Shown: one piece after another, positions 19,141 through 30,094 of the stretch
Layout: each line of letters starts with the position of its first letter
Numbering within the stretch: the first letter of the stretch is position 1
Source of the DNA: an uncultured Rubripirellula sp.
GTDB lineage: Bacteria; Planctomycetota; Planctomycetia; Pirellulales; Pirellulaceae
NCBI GenBank assembly: GCA_938075415.1
Contig: CALJHC010000003.1
Coordinates: 620,001 to 684,000 of the forward strand
Direction of reading: 5' to 3'
DNA: 64,000 nt
Program-made: the position numbers and the translations under genes
Notes under the pieces: generated by a model
The model's input: the letters and a program-made list of their open reading frames with translations, nothing else
The model's database searches: none
Told to the model about the DNA's origin: nothing

Positions 19141-19882
19141 TGAGTTTCATCGAAAAACGTGCGGTTCGGCATCAACATTGGTTCGAACCTCACAAAATCT
19201 ATTCTTAATCGTCATCGGTTGATTGTTGGGACGATCTTTAGGGATGTGTGAAGTAGCTTATCTTTAACGACACATCAATACCGACTGGCGGCCCAACATG
19301 CACACCAGACGGGGGGTTTTCGCTGTTTGACTGAGAAAAGCACCGTGCATCTCAGAAAAAGGGTCATCTCCGAAAAGCTGCCTGCAAATTGCAGCTGCAG
19401 CCCGTGCAGCTGCAAAAAGATGAAGATTGCCGACTGCCCAAACGCTGAATAACGATCATTTTTCACCCATCGACTGTCTTCCGAATCCAATGATCGCGAT
19501 GACGTATCCCCTGAAGCCTATCAAGCTCGGTGGAATGAAAGCGAATTCGAGTGAGGCCGCTCAGGTAATGGCGGTTTGAACCCAGTGACGGTTCTAGACT
19601 CCTAGTTTTTATCTCGATCAATCGACATAACCAAACCGTCGTTCGGGAAGAGGTCTCATCGCAAGCATGATTGCGGTTAATCCGGCGATGCGTTGGGAAT
19701 GATGTGAATTATGCTCGTAAATCCTTGGTGCTGAAGAGTCGTGCTGAACCGATACCGAATCATGCGGACCAACGTAAAAACGGTCCAATCCCCCATAAGG
19801 GTTGTGATAATTTCCTCGGCTGCGGAAGATGATGCCTCATGCAAGCCGCGAAAACCAGATTTTCAAACTGAACCAAATCAAA
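19141..19882. other. Long intergenic region upstream of metH with strong hairpins
   Basis: It holds the divergent promoters of the P-loop operon and metH. Two strong inverted repeats stand at 19331-19355 and 19389-19415, and a weaker stem (CATCGC/GCGATG) at 19657-19690. I looked for cobalamin, SAM and SAH riboswitch cores and did not find a convincing match. Confidence 0.4.
19389..19415. repeat. Perfect 11-bp inverted repeat with 5-nt loop
   Basis: TTGCAGCTGCA, loop GCCCG, TGCAGCTGCAA. Each arm contains the palindrome TGCAGCTGCA, so the site can fold as one long hairpin or be read as two tandem palindromic boxes 16 bp apart. Confidence 0.6.
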
Positions 19883-22800
19883 ATGCTTTCTCCAAACCCC
19901 GCCTCAAACCAACTTCCTGATCTTATTCGAGAGCGAATTTTGCTACTCGATGGTGCGATGGGGACGATGATTCAGCGCCTAAAGTTGGACGAAATGGCCG
20001 TCCGCGGTGAAAGATTCGCAGAGCACGACGCAACCAAAGACCTGAAGAACTTCTCTGACATCCTTTGTCTCACGCACCCGGAGAAGATTACCGCGATCCA
20101 TGAAGAATACTTGGCGTCCGGCAGCGATATCGTTGAAACCAATACTTTTGGTGCCTCGCCGGTGGGAATGATAGAGTTTGACCTTCCACTTGAACTCGTT
20201 GACGAGATCAACAAGGCGGCTGTCCAATGTGCACGAATTGCGACAGACAAATGGAACGAAAAGACGCCTCATCAACCTCGCTTCATTGCGGGTTCGATTG
20301 GACCGACCACAAAACAAACTGCGATCAGCACCAACGTTGAAGATCCGGCACACCGAGACATCACGTTTCAGGAGATGCGAGACAGCTATTTCGCTCAAGT
20401 CAAATCACTCGCAGCTGCCGGCGTGGACATTCTCTTACCCGAAACCGCGATTGACACCCTGAATCTCAAGGCGTGCCTGTTCGCTATTCAGGACTACTAC
20501 AACTCCGGTGGTCGCCCTGTACCGGTAATGGTCAGCGGAACATTCGACAAAATGGGCCGGACATTCGTCAGCGGGCAAAGCGTCGAAGCATTCGTGACCT
20601 CTCTGGCCCATTTCCCGCTCCTATCTATCGGAATGAATTGCGCGTTGGGGCCAGATGTAATGCGACCGCATGTTGAGGCAATGTCGCAGTCAACCAGCAC
20701 TGGTGTGAGTTGTCACCCCAATGCGGGACTGCCAAATGAAATGGGCCAGTTTGATCTCGGCCCGAAACAGATGGCGGAAATCGTTGGAGAGTACGCTGAC
20801 AATGGCTGGATCAACATTTTAGGCGGTTGCTGCGGTACCACACCTGATCACATCAAAGCGATGTCGGAACGTGTCAGGGGCAAACGTCCGAAGCAAGAAC
20901 AATCGGTTCCGGTCTGGACGCGTCTCTCTGGTCAGTTGCCAATGGAAATGCGTCCCGAGATACCTTTCACGATGGTTGGCGAACGGACAAATGTGACTGG
21001 CAGTCGAAAATTCGCATCACTGATTCGCAATGAGAATTATGAAGAGGCGGTCGAGGTTGCACGAGAGCAAGTTCAGAATGGTGCGACGATTATCGACATC
21101 AATTTCGATGATGCACTCTTAGATGGTGCAGAAGCAATGACCCGCTTCCTACGACTGATCTCCGGTGATGATGTTGCCGCCTCCGTCCCAGTCATGATTG
21201 ACAGCAGTAAATGGGAAGTCATCGAAGCAGGACTTCGTAATTCTCAGGGCAAGACGGTCGTTAATTCAATTTCACTGAAGGACGGCGAAGAAGAATTCAT
21301 TCGCCGAGCGAAACTTATCCGCCAGTACGGCGCGGCGGCGGTGGTGATGGCATTCAATGAAGAAGGTCAAGCTACCGACGAAGACAGCAAGGTTAGTATC
21401 TGCAAACGAGCCTATCAACTACTCGTGGAACAGGCAGATTTTCCACCAGAAGACATTATTTTTGACCCTAATATCTTAACCGTTGCAACAGGCATTGAAG
21501 AGCATGACAACTACGCCGTTGACTTCATCAACGCGGTAAGTCGCATCAAAGAGGAATGCCCGGGCGCAAAGACCAGCGGTGGCGTGAGCAACATCAGCTT
21601 CAGCTTCCGGGGAAATGATCGTGTTCGGGAAGCGATGCACAGCGCCTTTCTCTACCATGCCGTCAAAGCGGGTTTGGATATGGGAATCGTCAACGCAGGA
21701 CAACTCGAAATCTACGAAGAGATCCCACCTGACCTACTCGAACATGTCGAAGATGTCCTGCTCAATCGTCGACAAGACGCAACCGATCGCCTGTTAGATT
21801 TAGCCGAGACGGTCAAAGGTTCTGGAAAGAAAAAAGCTGGCGAAGATCTCGCGTGGCGTGATGCACCTGTCTCAGCCAGGATGAAACACGCACTCATCAA
21901 AGGCATCGACAAATACATCGTTGAGGACACCGAAGAGGCGAGGCAAACTGTCCAACGCTGCCTTGAAGTTATTGAAGGTCCATTGATGGACGGGATGCAA
22001 GTGGTCGGCGATCTGTTTGGTGAAGGTAAAATGTTCCTTCCGCAAGTTGTGAAATCCGCGCGTGTGATGAAAAAAGCTGTCGCTTACCTTGAACCTTTTA
22101 TGGAGGAAGAGAAACGAGCAGCAGGTCTTCAGGGCTCGTCAGCTCGCGGCAAGTTCCTGCTCGCGACGGTAAAAGGTGATGTCCATGACATTGGGAAAAA
22201 TATCGTCGGGGTGGTTTTACAGTGCAATAACTATGAAGTGATTGACCTTGGAGTCATGGTCAGCACTGAAAAAATCCTGGAAGAAGCAGTCAAGCATGAT
22301 GCCGACATGATCGGTCTGAGTGGACTGATAACTCCAAGCCTCGATGAAATGGTTCACGTTGCGAGAGAAATGAAACGCCGGAAACTGTCGATCCCGCTTC
22401 TCATTGGCGGGGCAACCACCAGTGCAAAACACACCGCTGTCAAAATCGCACCCGTTTATGATGGTCCCATCATTCATGTTCTCGATGCCAGTCGCAGCGT
22501 TGGAGTTGTCGAAAAACTTATTAGCAAGGAGCATCGCGACTCGTATGTTGCCACTAATGTGGAAGAGCAAAAAAAATTGGTCGCGAGCTATCGAGTTCGT
22601 CAGCAAAAATTAGTCAGCTACGAAACGGCCTTTTCGAATCGCTTCCAAACCGACTGGGATAAGGTAGAAATCAACAAGCCTAACTTCACTGGCACCCGCG
22701 TTTTGCATGATTTCCCACTCTCTGAGATACGACCTTACATTGACTGGTCGCCGTTCTTTATGACTTGGGAATTGAAAGGAAAGTACCCTAAGATCTTTGA

Positions 22801-23596
22801 TGACTCTTTTGTTGGCGAGCAAGCCAAGGAACTTTATCAAGATGCAAATCGATTGATCGATGAACTAATCGAAAACAAGACCATATGCGCCAACGCCGCT
22901 TATGGATTTTGGCCCGCCGTCAGCGTGGGCGATGATGTCATCATTTTTGAGGACGAGGAACACAACCAAGAACTCGCTAAATTTCATTTCCTGAGACAAC
23001 AATGGGAGCGAAAAGGTCAAAAGGATTTCAGATCACTTGCGGATTACATTGCACCCGCCGATTCTGGACGCAGTGATTACCTCGGGGGATTTGTTGTCAC
23101 CACAGGAATTGGTGCCGAGGAATTAGCAAACCGTTATAAAGTCGATCATGATGACTACCGCGCGATCATGGTGCAGGCTGTTGCGGATCGCTTCGCTGAA
23201 GCCTTCGCTGAGTTACTACACGAGCGAGCCCGAGAAAACTGGGGCTTTGGATCCAACGAAAATCTCTCAACGGAAGAACTGATCGCCGAGAAGTATCGTG
23301 GAATACGACCTGCAGCGGGCTATCCTGCGTGTCCGGACCATACCGAAAAAGAAACGCTTTTCAATCTACTTGATGCTAGAGAAAACACCGGTGTGGAATT
23401 GACAAGCAGTTACGCGATGACACCGGGTGCGAGTGTGAGCGGACTCTACTTCGCCCACCCCGAAGCCAGATATTTTGCTGTCGATCGTGTCACTAAGGAT
23501 CAGATCGAATCCTATTCAGCGAGAAAAAGCAGCCCAATTTCAGAAACGGAACGCTGGCTAGGCCCAAACCTTGCCTACGAACCTGACGACTCCTGA
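19883..23596 (+). CDS. metH: Cobalamin-dependent methionine synthase
   Basis: A 1237-residue enzyme transferring the methyl of methyl-THF to homocysteine through cobalamin. All modules are present in order: homocysteine-binding domain beginning [13 protein letters not shown] and ending with the zinc ligands in GGCCGT; pterin-binding domain with GERTNVTGS; cobalamin domain with the DVHDIGKNI histidine ligand; and the reactivation domain with [12 protein letters not shown]. The ATG at 19883 places LDGAMGTM at the usual distance from the N-terminus; an upstream in-frame ATG at 19829 lies directly after GGAAG and cannot be excluded. It is monocistronic in appearance. B12 dependence makes control by cobalamin plausible, but no such element was recognised. 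Confidence 0.97.
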   Translation: MLSPNPASNQLPDLIRERILLLDGAMGTMIQRLKLDEMAVRGERFAEHDATKDLKNFSDILCLTHPEKITAIHEEYLASGSDIVETNTFGASPVGMIEFDLPLELVDEINKAAVQCARIATDKWNEKTPHQPRFIAGSIGPTTKQTAISTNVEDPAHRDITFQEMRDSYFAQVKSLAAAGVDILLPETAIDTLNLKACLFAIQDYYNSGGRPVPVMVSGTFDKMGRTFVSGQSVEAFVTSLAHFPLLSIGMNCALGPDVMRPHVEAMSQSTSTGVSCHPNAGLPNEMGQFDLGPKQMAEIVGEYADNGWINILGGCCGTTPDHIKAMSERVRGKRPKQEQSVPVWTRLSGQLPMEMRPEIPFTMVGERTNVTGSRKFASLIRNENYEEAVEVAREQVQNGATIIDINFDDALLDGAEAMTRFLRLISGDDVAASVPVMIDSSKWEVIEAGLRNSQGKTVVNSISLKDGEEEFIRRAKLIRQYGAAAVVMAFNEEGQATDEDSKVSICKRAYQLLVEQADFPPEDIIFDPNILTVATGIEEHDNYAVDFINAVSRIKEECPGAKTSGGVSNISFSFRGNDRVREAMHSAFLYHAVKAGLDMGIVNAGQLEIYEEIPPDLLEHVEDVLLNRRQDATDRLLDLAETVKGSGKKKAGEDLAWRDAPVSARMKHALIKGIDKYIVEDTEEARQTVQRCLEVIEGPLMDGMQVVGDLFGEGKMFLPQVVKSARVMKKAVAYLEPFMEEEKRAAGLQGSSARGKFLLATVKGDVHDIGKNIVGVVLQCNNYEVIDLGVMVSTEKILEEAVKHDADMIGLSGLITPSLDEMVHVAREMKRRKLSIPLLIGGATTSAKHTAVKIAPVYDGPIIHVLDASRSVGVVEKLISKEHRDSYVATNVEEQKKLVASYRVRQQKLVSYETAFSNRFQTDWDKVEINKPNFTGTRVLHDFPLSEIRPYIDWSPFFMTWELKGKYPKIFDDSFVGEQAKELYQDANRLIDELIENKTICANAAYGFWPAVSVGDDVIIFEDEEHNQELAKFHFLRQQWERKGQKDFRSLADYIAPADSGRSDYLGGFVVTTGIGAEELANRYKVDHDDYRAIMVQAVADRFAEAFAELLHERARENWGFGSNENLSTEELIAEKYRGIRPAAGYPACPDHTEKETLFNLLDARENTGVELTSSYAMTPGASVSGLYFAHPEARYFAVDRVTKDQIESYSARKSSPISETERWLGPNLAYEPDDS

Positions 23597-23779
23597 AAAA
23601 GAGCCTCGGTCTGGTTGCCTGTCATCGGAAAAACGATGTACTGACGAATCGCCAAAGTTGTTCACTTCAGTAACAGTTGCTCCAAGTGTGGTGCTTTACA
23701 CGGCATCGCCACAGCAAGTTAGTTTGTGGTCATAATGTGAGGCCTTCGTTTCTTTGCATACTGACACGAGCGATAAACA

Positions 23780-26700
23780 ATGACCGCCCTGCTCAACCGT
23801 CTAGCCTTAACTATCTGCCTAGCTGGCCTGACCACCACCTTCCTGTCAAAAGTATGGGGACAGAAACCAAAGGTAACGACTCAGGAGGTCGATGGCACAA
23901 CCTTTCGCCTCCCAGAGGGAATGCGGGTCGAACGAGTTGCAGACGAACCGCTGGTTAAGTGGCCAATCGTTGCAGATTGGGATCAAAACGGCCAGCTTGT
24001 CGTTGCTGAGTCAGGTGGTGTTCAACGACCGGTCATCGACCACAATAAAAGAGGCCTGCATAAAATTGTGCGACTCTCCGACTCTGATGGGGACGGTAAA
24101 TTCGACCGTCGGTTAGTCGCGGTGGATGGTATCGGATTTCCTGAAGGTGTTTTGTGTCTAGGAAACTCTATCCTTGTTTCCATCCCACCGGAGATTTGGA
24201 AATTCACTGACCAAGATGCCGATGGTGTCTGTGAACAACGCGAGATCTGGTTTAACGGACAAACCATAACAGGCTGTGCAAATGACCTTCATGGACCCTA
24301 CTTTGGACGAGATGGTTGGATCTATTGGTGCAAAGGAGCATTTGCTGAACAAACTCATGACCTGACTGACGGAACGCGACTCAAGTCGTCTGCCGCGCAT
24401 CTTTATCGCAAACAGGAAAACGGCAAACAAATTGAAGTTGTCATGACTGGCGGCATGGATAATCCAGTCGAAATGGCCTTCATTCGCGAGGGAGAGAAAT
24501 TTTTCACCAGCACTTTTCTTCAGCATCCAAACAATGGCCTGCGTGATGGGATTGCTCACGCGGTCTACGGTGGTCTTTTTGGAAAGACTAATCGAGTCAT
24601 TGAAGGTCACACAAAGACAGGTCCTCTCATGCCAATCATGACTCAACTTGGACCTGCCGCACCAAGCGGATTGATCAACCTTGAGAAAAGTCATCTTGTC
24701 GAAAACCTGAACAAGTCAGAGACGACTCAAGACTACCTTTGCGCTGCCTTGTTCAATCTACATCAAGTCACCGCACATGGACTTGTTCGGAATGGCGCCA
24801 GCTACTCAACACTCGACTACGAACTCCTATCAACTGACCGGGTTGACTTTCATCCCACCGATGTGATTGAAGACGCAGATGGCAGCCTCCTCGTGCTCGA
24901 CACAGGTGGATGGTACGACCTCTGCTGCCCAACCTCGCGGGTCGATCAAAAAACAGCATCAGGCGGCATCTACCGGATAACGAATCAACGGACGAAGGCG
25001 GAGCGAGAACAACTGAAAGCAAATGCGGAAAAAGTCACAAGCCCTGATTTCATTCGGGACTTACTTGATTCTCGTCCTTGGGTTAGGCGGGAGACGATGC
25101 GAAACATGGGGACTGAGGATCGGCTTCGGATCAAAACTCTCAAGGATTTCATTAACAGCGCCTCTTCACCCCTGTCAGACAGAATCAGTTGCATTTGGGC
25201 TTTATGCTCGATTGGCTCCCCAAATGCGTTAGGCGTGGTTGATTCCCTGCTGACTTCAAATTCGCCCGAGATTTTGAAGGTTTCCTGCCACGTGCTCGCA
25301 TTGCATCGACACAGAAATTCTTTAACACGGCTCGAAACACTTCTTGGCCATAATCGTCCTGCCGTACGTCGTGCTGCAGCAGAAGCGATAGGTAGGCTGG
25401 GGAATGCCAAATCAATTCCCGCTCTGTTAGCAGCAATCAACGACACGGAAGAGGATCGATTCCTGTCGCACAGTCTCATTCACTCGATGATTGAAATTTC
25501 GAAACGTGAGGGCGACGAGAAAATCCCATCGCAGGTTGCTAATCCAAGGCAATACGCGGCGATCATCTTACTTGCGACGCAAACAGGTCGAGGTAACGAA
25601 TTAGATACCAAAGAGCTTTTCAATGCTGCCGTCAGCCAAGACGAAAACCTAAGTCAAATCGCCATTGAGGCTATTAATCAAAAAAACAAATTCTCGAATG
25701 AAATGATGACTGAGGTAGAAAAACTTTGGGACCAACTTCGAGTTTCTGACAATCCTAGCAAAGTCATCACGCAAGTCATTGCAAACAAAAAAGAGAGTCA
25801 AGAGATTCAGAACCTCGTGCTGAGCTGGTATCGAGATGCGTCCGACTCAGCACTTAATCAACAAAACCTCCTTGCTACCCACTTAACGGATTTTGCTCCC
25901 TTCCCCTTAACAGATGCATGGTCTTCAAAAATCGCCCGCTGGCTTGAAGTCGCCCCCAAGACGATATGCCTATCACTTGCGGAAAGTCTTGCAGCAACCA
26001 ATTTCTCAGGATCGACAACACCTGACTTGGAACGTGTGATTCGCAAAATGGCAGTCGGAACGCAATCCAATTTAGAAAAACTTACATTCCTTAAATCGCT
26101 TCCTCAGAACAGTCTGCTAGGTAATGAAGAAACTGAACAACAAGTGATTACATGCCTAATTGGCGAAAATCCGCATCTTTCGAAAGTGGCTTCACAAGTT
26201 TTGCGTCGTGGTAAAATCAGTAAAGACGCTGCCTCTCAACTGGCTGGACTTGTAACGCAATGCAAACCTGAAAACATCGGAGTTGCAATTGAGACAATTG
26301 CAAAGTCAGGAGACGAATCCACATCAGACACGCTGCTTAAAAATCTGCGAGAACTCAAAGTAGCACGAACTCTTCCTCGCGGTTTTCTCGTCAATACCTA
26401 TCGCCGGTCCTCGGCTGAAATTCAAGAACTTGCTGATGAGATTGGTCGCTCACTCGAATCACCGTCACAGGACGTTGAAAAAATCGTTGCCGATCGATTA
26501 AGTCGCCTTGGAGAGGGTGATCCAGTTCGAGGTCTTCAACTATTCAGAAGCTCCAAACTTGCCTGCAGTGGATGTCACCGCATGGGCTATCGAGGAACTG
26601 AGATTGGCCCCGACCTGACGCGAATTGGCAACACACGCACAGCACCCGCAATACTTGAAGCCATTCTTTTCCCAAGCTCTCGAATCGAGCAGGGGTATGA

Positions 26701-26932
26701 GTCATCAAAAATCTTGACGCACGACGGCTTAATTCTTAATGGAATCATTGCTTCGGAGAACTCTGATGAAGTGACCTTACGCCTGGATGCCCAACGACTA
26801 GAGACCATGCGCCGGATCAATATCGAGAAATTGGAACGTAGCGAAGTCTCTCTAATGCCAAAAGGTCTCGCAGATCTCATGAGCGACCAAGACATTGCTG
26901 ACCTCTTGGCGCTATTACTGACTGCAAAATAA
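23780..26932 (+). CDS. Secreted PVC-type cytochrome protein (GDH-like propeller, HEAT repeats, CxxCH)
   Basis: A 1050-residue exported protein of the planctomycete PVC-type heme-binding family. After a signal peptide come a sugar-dehydrogenase-like beta-propeller (residues about 40-400, with DSDGDGKFDRR and a FPEGVL segment), a HEAT-like repeat region (about 430-850), and a C-terminal cytochrome c domain with heme motif CSGCH and the following EIGPDLT segment. Such proteins occur in dozens of copies per planctomycete genome and are thought to oxidise sugars or polymers in the periplasm; neither substrate nor electron acceptor is known. It stands alone between metH and rnr. Confidence 0.92.
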   Translation: MTALLNRLALTICLAGLTTTFLSKVWGQKPKVTTQEVDGTTFRLPEGMRVERVADEPLVKWPIVADWDQNGQLVVAESGGVQRPVIDHNKRGLHKIVRLSDSDGDGKFDRRLVAVDGIGFPEGVLCLGNSILVSIPPEIWKFTDQDADGVCEQREIWFNGQTITGCANDLHGPYFGRDGWIYWCKGAFAEQTHDLTDGTRLKSSAAHLYRKQENGKQIEVVMTGGMDNPVEMAFIREGEKFFTSTFLQHPNNGLRDGIAHAVYGGLFGKTNRVIEGHTKTGPLMPIMTQLGPAAPSGLINLEKSHLVENLNKSETTQDYLCAALFNLHQVTAHGLVRNGASYSTLDYELLSTDRVDFHPTDVIEDADGSLLVLDTGGWYDLCCPTSRVDQKTASGGIYRITNQRTKAEREQLKANAEKVTSPDFIRDLLDSRPWVRRETMRNMGTEDRLRIKTLKDFINSASSPLSDRISCIWALCSIGSPNALGVVDSLLTSNSPEILKVSCHVLALHRHRNSLTRLETLLGHNRPAVRRAAAEAIGRLGNAKSIPALLAAINDTEEDRFLSHSLIHSMIEISKREGDEKIPSQVANPRQYAAIILLATQTGRGNELDTKELFNAAVSQDENLSQIAIEAINQKNKFSNEMMTEVEKLWDQLRVSDNPSKVITQVIANKKESQEIQNLVLSWYRDASDSALNQQNLLATHLTDFAPFPLTDAWSSKIARWLEVAPKTICLSLAESLAATNFSGSTTPDLERVIRKMAVGTQSNLEKLTFLKSLPQNSLLGNEETEQQVITCLIGENPHLSKVASQVLRRGKISKDAASQLAGLVTQCKPENIGVAIETIAKSGDESTSDTLLKNLRELKVARTLPRGFLVNTYRRSSAEIQELADEIGRSLESPSQDVEKIVADRLSRLGEGDPVRGLQLFRSSKLACSGCHRMGYRGTEIGPDLTRIGNTRTAPAILEAILFPSSRIEQGYESSKILTHDGLILNGIIASENSDEVTLRLDAQRLETMRRINIEKLERSEVSLMPKGLADLMSDQDIADLLALLLTAK

Positions 26933-27327
26933 TTCGACAGAATTTCAAACGAGTCGTCGCGTTTGACCCTACGGCATCAATCATCTCGAAAAGATCACCG
27001 AGAAATCTTCACTGAAAATGATCAGATTACTCATGGCTTAACGCAAATGAAATCCTTAACACCGCCGTCGGTTGGTATTTAACAGCACCGAGTTTAATTT
27101 CATCCTGACTCATCGATATTCCTTTTCTCACAAGAGCAGATAACCACAATACTGGTTCAAAGATCGCTAACACTGACTCGACTGGAAAATGCTTGAAATC
27201 GTTGATCAATTAGCCTTGGTCCACGGTGGAAAGACGATCGTATGCTTGGCGGAAATCACCGCTCTTTGGAGTTTCTCACTCAAACACCCCCGTCCCTCCA
27301 AAACTCAAATCAGCTATTCTCTCGAGT
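26933..27327. other. Intergenic region upstream of rnr
   Basis: About 395 bp without a supported gene. A 51-codon ATG frame (27189-27344) overlaps the rnr start by 17 bp in another frame, but it has no ribosome-binding site and no motif. Confidence 0.35.
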
Positions 27328-29637
27328 ATGAAAATATCGAATGAATTAGCCGACCGACTGATGCGTCTTATCGTTGCTTCGGATTACCGCCCCAGCAAAC
27401 CAAAGCAAATCGCTACGAAACTTCGGCTTGATCTTGACGAATTCCGTGAACTGAAGCGTGTCATTAAGCAATTAGTGCTCGAGGGTCGCCTGATATATGG
27501 CTCCAATCATCTCGTAATGAGCGTGGGAGCGCTGGGGGGACCCAGTGACACAGTGCGCGGAACATTTCGCAGAGCAATGGGAGCGGGTTTTGGATTTGTT
27601 CGGCCCAACCATAGTGATGAAGGATCAAAGACCGAAGATATTTTCATTCCTGCTGGATTTACATCAGGTGCTCTTGAGGGTGATTTAGTCGAAGTGGCTA
27701 TCCGCGAATCGCGTCGTGGTGGTTCAGAAGGTCAAGTCACCAGAGTGATCGAACGAGCGCGTCGTCAATTCACGGGAACATTTCGAATCTCTCGGGGACA
27801 AGCAAGCGTCATCCTTGACGGAGTTCCATTTGAGCAACCCGTGACGGTTGGTGACGTGCGTGGATTACCGATCGAGAATGCTGACAAAGTATTTGTTGAA
27901 CTCGTCGAATTTCCCGACGCAGAGGGGCAGGGCGGGGAAGCGATTATCTTGGAAAGACTTGGCAGCAACAAGAATCCAGCAATCGATACTTTGACCATCA
28001 TGCGACAGTATGGTCTACCAGATGCCTTTCCTAATGCGGTCATTGATGCCGCTAGAAAGCAAGCTGATCAATTCGATGAAGAATCAATTCCTGACGGGCG
28101 CTCTGACCTGACCCAACTGCTCACCATCACAATTGATCCACATGATGCTCGAGACTTTGACGACGCCATCTCTCTTGAGCGAGAAGAGGGTCGTTGGAGA
28201 CTGTGGGTGCACATCGCTGACGTTGGACAATTCGTGAAGGAGAATTCCACTATTGACGATGAGGCACAAAAACGCGCGACAAGTGTCTACCTGCCGGACC
28301 GAGTGATCCCGATGATTCCAGAAATCATCAGTAATCACCTGGCCAGCCTGCAACCAAACAAACAACGACTTGCGAAGACCGTTGAGATTGAATTTCTGGA
28401 TGATTTGACCATCACGCATACGCAAGTTCATAACTCAGTTATTCGCAGTGACATGCGATTTGACTACGATCAGGTTGATCAGTTCCTCGCAGGGCCAGCA
28501 ACCTTCGAAGAACGTTGGGGTGTGGCAATTTGTGAGTTACTCTCCAACATGCACAAACTCGCAATGAATCTCAGGCGTTCCCGCTTTAAACGTGGTGCGC
28601 TTTCAATGGACCTTCCGGATGTAAAGCTTGACCTAGATCGATCTGGAAAAGTCAAAGGTGCATTTCGAATCGATCACACAGAAAGTCATCAGATTATCGA
28701 AGAGTACATGCTTGCAGCTAACCAAGCCGTTGCAACTTGGCTGAATGATCAGAAATTAAATTTCCTCCGTCGTGTCCACTCCGGTCCAGAACGAAGGAAA
28801 CTTCGGCAACTTGGTAATTTCATCAAGGACCTCGGGATCTCAACCGACGCCATCGAAAGCCGCTTTGAGATACAACGCATTCTCGACGAGGTTGCCAAAA
28901 CACCCTTGGAAGATGCGGTGAACTTCGCGGTGCTAAAAAGCATGAGTAAGGCCGTTTATGCTCCAGAGCAAGAAGGCCATTATGCTCTCGACATGGAGCA
29001 CTACTGTCATTTCACTAGTCCGATAAGACGTTACCCAGATCTTACAGTGCATCGTCTGGTTAATAATTTACTTGCGAAAAAAAGCACACCAGACGAAGCC
29101 TATGCGATGCTCGTCAAACAGGGCCATCATTGCAGCGACATGGAACGAAACGCCGCTACCGCAGAAAGAGAGTTGATTCAGTTAAAACTTTTGCATTTCC
29201 TGAACAAACATCTTGGGGAGACCATGGAAGCAGTGATCAGCAGAGTATTTGCCGATGGCATTCACGCTCGCTGCACCAAGTTGCCTGTGGATGGATTTAT
29301 CCCAGTGAATCACTTACCGAAAGATAACTATCGGTTCGAAAGACGCGGCCAGATGGTGATCGGCTCGCGTGAAGGAAATCGCTTCCGACTCGGTGACCAA
29401 CTTACAATCAAGATTGCAAAGGTAAATCTACAGGATCGGCAACTTTATTTCGATGTCGTCAAGAATCACTCCTCCAACCTTGATGCCACCCCCGGACGCT
29501 CAAGTACCGGACGCTCAAGTACCGGACGCTCAAATACCGGACGCTCAAATACGGGACGCTCAAATACGGGCAAATCCAAATATAAAACAAAACGAAAAAA
29601 GGATCGAAGAGACAAGAAGAAACGTCGCAGTCGCTAA
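27328..29637 (+). CDS. rnr: Ribonuclease R
   Basis: A 769-residue RNase II/R-family 3'-5' exoribonuclease. The N-terminal winged helix and cold-shock-like segments (GAGFGFVRPN) are followed by the RNB catalytic domain with the acidic metal cluster DPHDARDFDDAISL, the segment YTHF-like HYCHFTSPIRRYPDL, and an S1 domain. The C-terminus is a basic tail with five pentapeptide repeats GRS(S/N)T and a Lys/Arg-rich end, which matches the known basic tails of RNase R but with an unusual repeat. The ATG at 27328 starts directly before the helix-turn-helix (MKISNELADRLMRL). No operon partner is adjacent. Confidence 0.95.
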   Translation: MKISNELADRLMRLIVASDYRPSKPKQIATKLRLDLDEFRELKRVIKQLVLEGRLIYGSNHLVMSVGALGGPSDTVRGTFRRAMGAGFGFVRPNHSDEGSKTEDIFIPAGFTSGALEGDLVEVAIRESRRGGSEGQVTRVIERARRQFTGTFRISRGQASVILDGVPFEQPVTVGDVRGLPIENADKVFVELVEFPDAEGQGGEAIILERLGSNKNPAIDTLTIMRQYGLPDAFPNAVIDAARKQADQFDEESIPDGRSDLTQLLTITIDPHDARDFDDAISLEREEGRWRLWVHIADVGQFVKENSTIDDEAQKRATSVYLPDRVIPMIPEIISNHLASLQPNKQRLAKTVEIEFLDDLTITHTQVHNSVIRSDMRFDYDQVDQFLAGPATFEERWGVAICELLSNMHKLAMNLRRSRFKRGALSMDLPDVKLDLDRSGKVKGAFRIDHTESHQIIEEYMLAANQAVATWLNDQKLNFLRRVHSGPERRKLRQLGNFIKDLGISTDAIESRFEIQRILDEVAKTPLEDAVNFAVLKSMSKAVYAPEQEGHYALDMEHYCHFTSPIRRYPDLTVHRLVNNLLAKKSTPDEAYAMLVKQGHHCSDMERNAATAERELIQLKLLHFLNKHLGETMEAVISRVFADGIHARCTKLPVDGFIPVNHLPKDNYRFERRGQMVIGSREGNRFRLGDQLTIKIAKVNLQDRQLYFDVVKNHSSNLDATPGRSSTGRSSTGRSNTGRSNTGRSNTGKSKYKTKRKKDRRDKKKRRSR
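29493..29567 (+). repeat. Five tandem 15-bp repeats inside rnr
   Basis: Units CGGACGCTCAAGTAC (2x), CGGACGCTCAAATAC (2x) and GGGACGCTCAAATAC (1x), in frame, encoding GRSST/GRSNT. The near-perfect unit identity suggests recent slippage expansion; unit number would change tail length in 5-residue steps without a frameshift. Confidence 0.95.
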
Positions 29638-30094
29638 CGCTCCCCCCTTCTTCAATAATAAACCAGCCTGCCCTCTACCTCGATCAACGGACAGCTCCAA
29701 ACCGGTTTAAACGAGACCGACAGAAAAAACTGAAAGGTCTAACTTGGGTAACCAGTTCCAACATAGACCTTCACTCAATCATGAAATTAAGCCGCTGCTC
29801 CGAATTGCTCAAAACCAAGTCGTTCCTGATGCAATGCCACAGATGAGCCTGTTCATGATTCCAACCTAACTGGCCAATTCGTCACACAGCCACGCAACCT
29901 TCTCGCAATCCTTCTGTTCTTTTTCTTCACCACCAAGAACTGCAGGAAGCATTGATTCTGGCGAGACCTTCGCTTGCCAAGACATCAAGAGTTCATTTGA
30001 TCGTGCAATCGTTGCTCATGTCCGCAATTGTCAACTACACTAGACTGAAGGATCTTGAGAATCACGGCCACTATTCCCAATTCGGTTCAGACGA
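29638..30094. other. Intergenic region with a possible frame-disrupted small gene
   Basis: No intact gene. On the minus strand an ATG-started 39-codon frame (29866-29985) runs into a second open frame ending at 29771, as if one base had been lost near 29868-29880. See findings. A palindrome AAACCGGTTT lies at 29699-29708. Confidence 0.35.

Noticed and set aside
19560..19828. Possible riboswitch before metH
   Set aside because: I looked for the conserved cores of cobalamin, SAM and SAH riboswitches and found no convincing match; only a weak stem remains.
27189..27344. 51-codon frame overlapping the rnr start
   Set aside because: No ribosome-binding site and no recognisable motif; overlap with a confident start of another frame argues against it.
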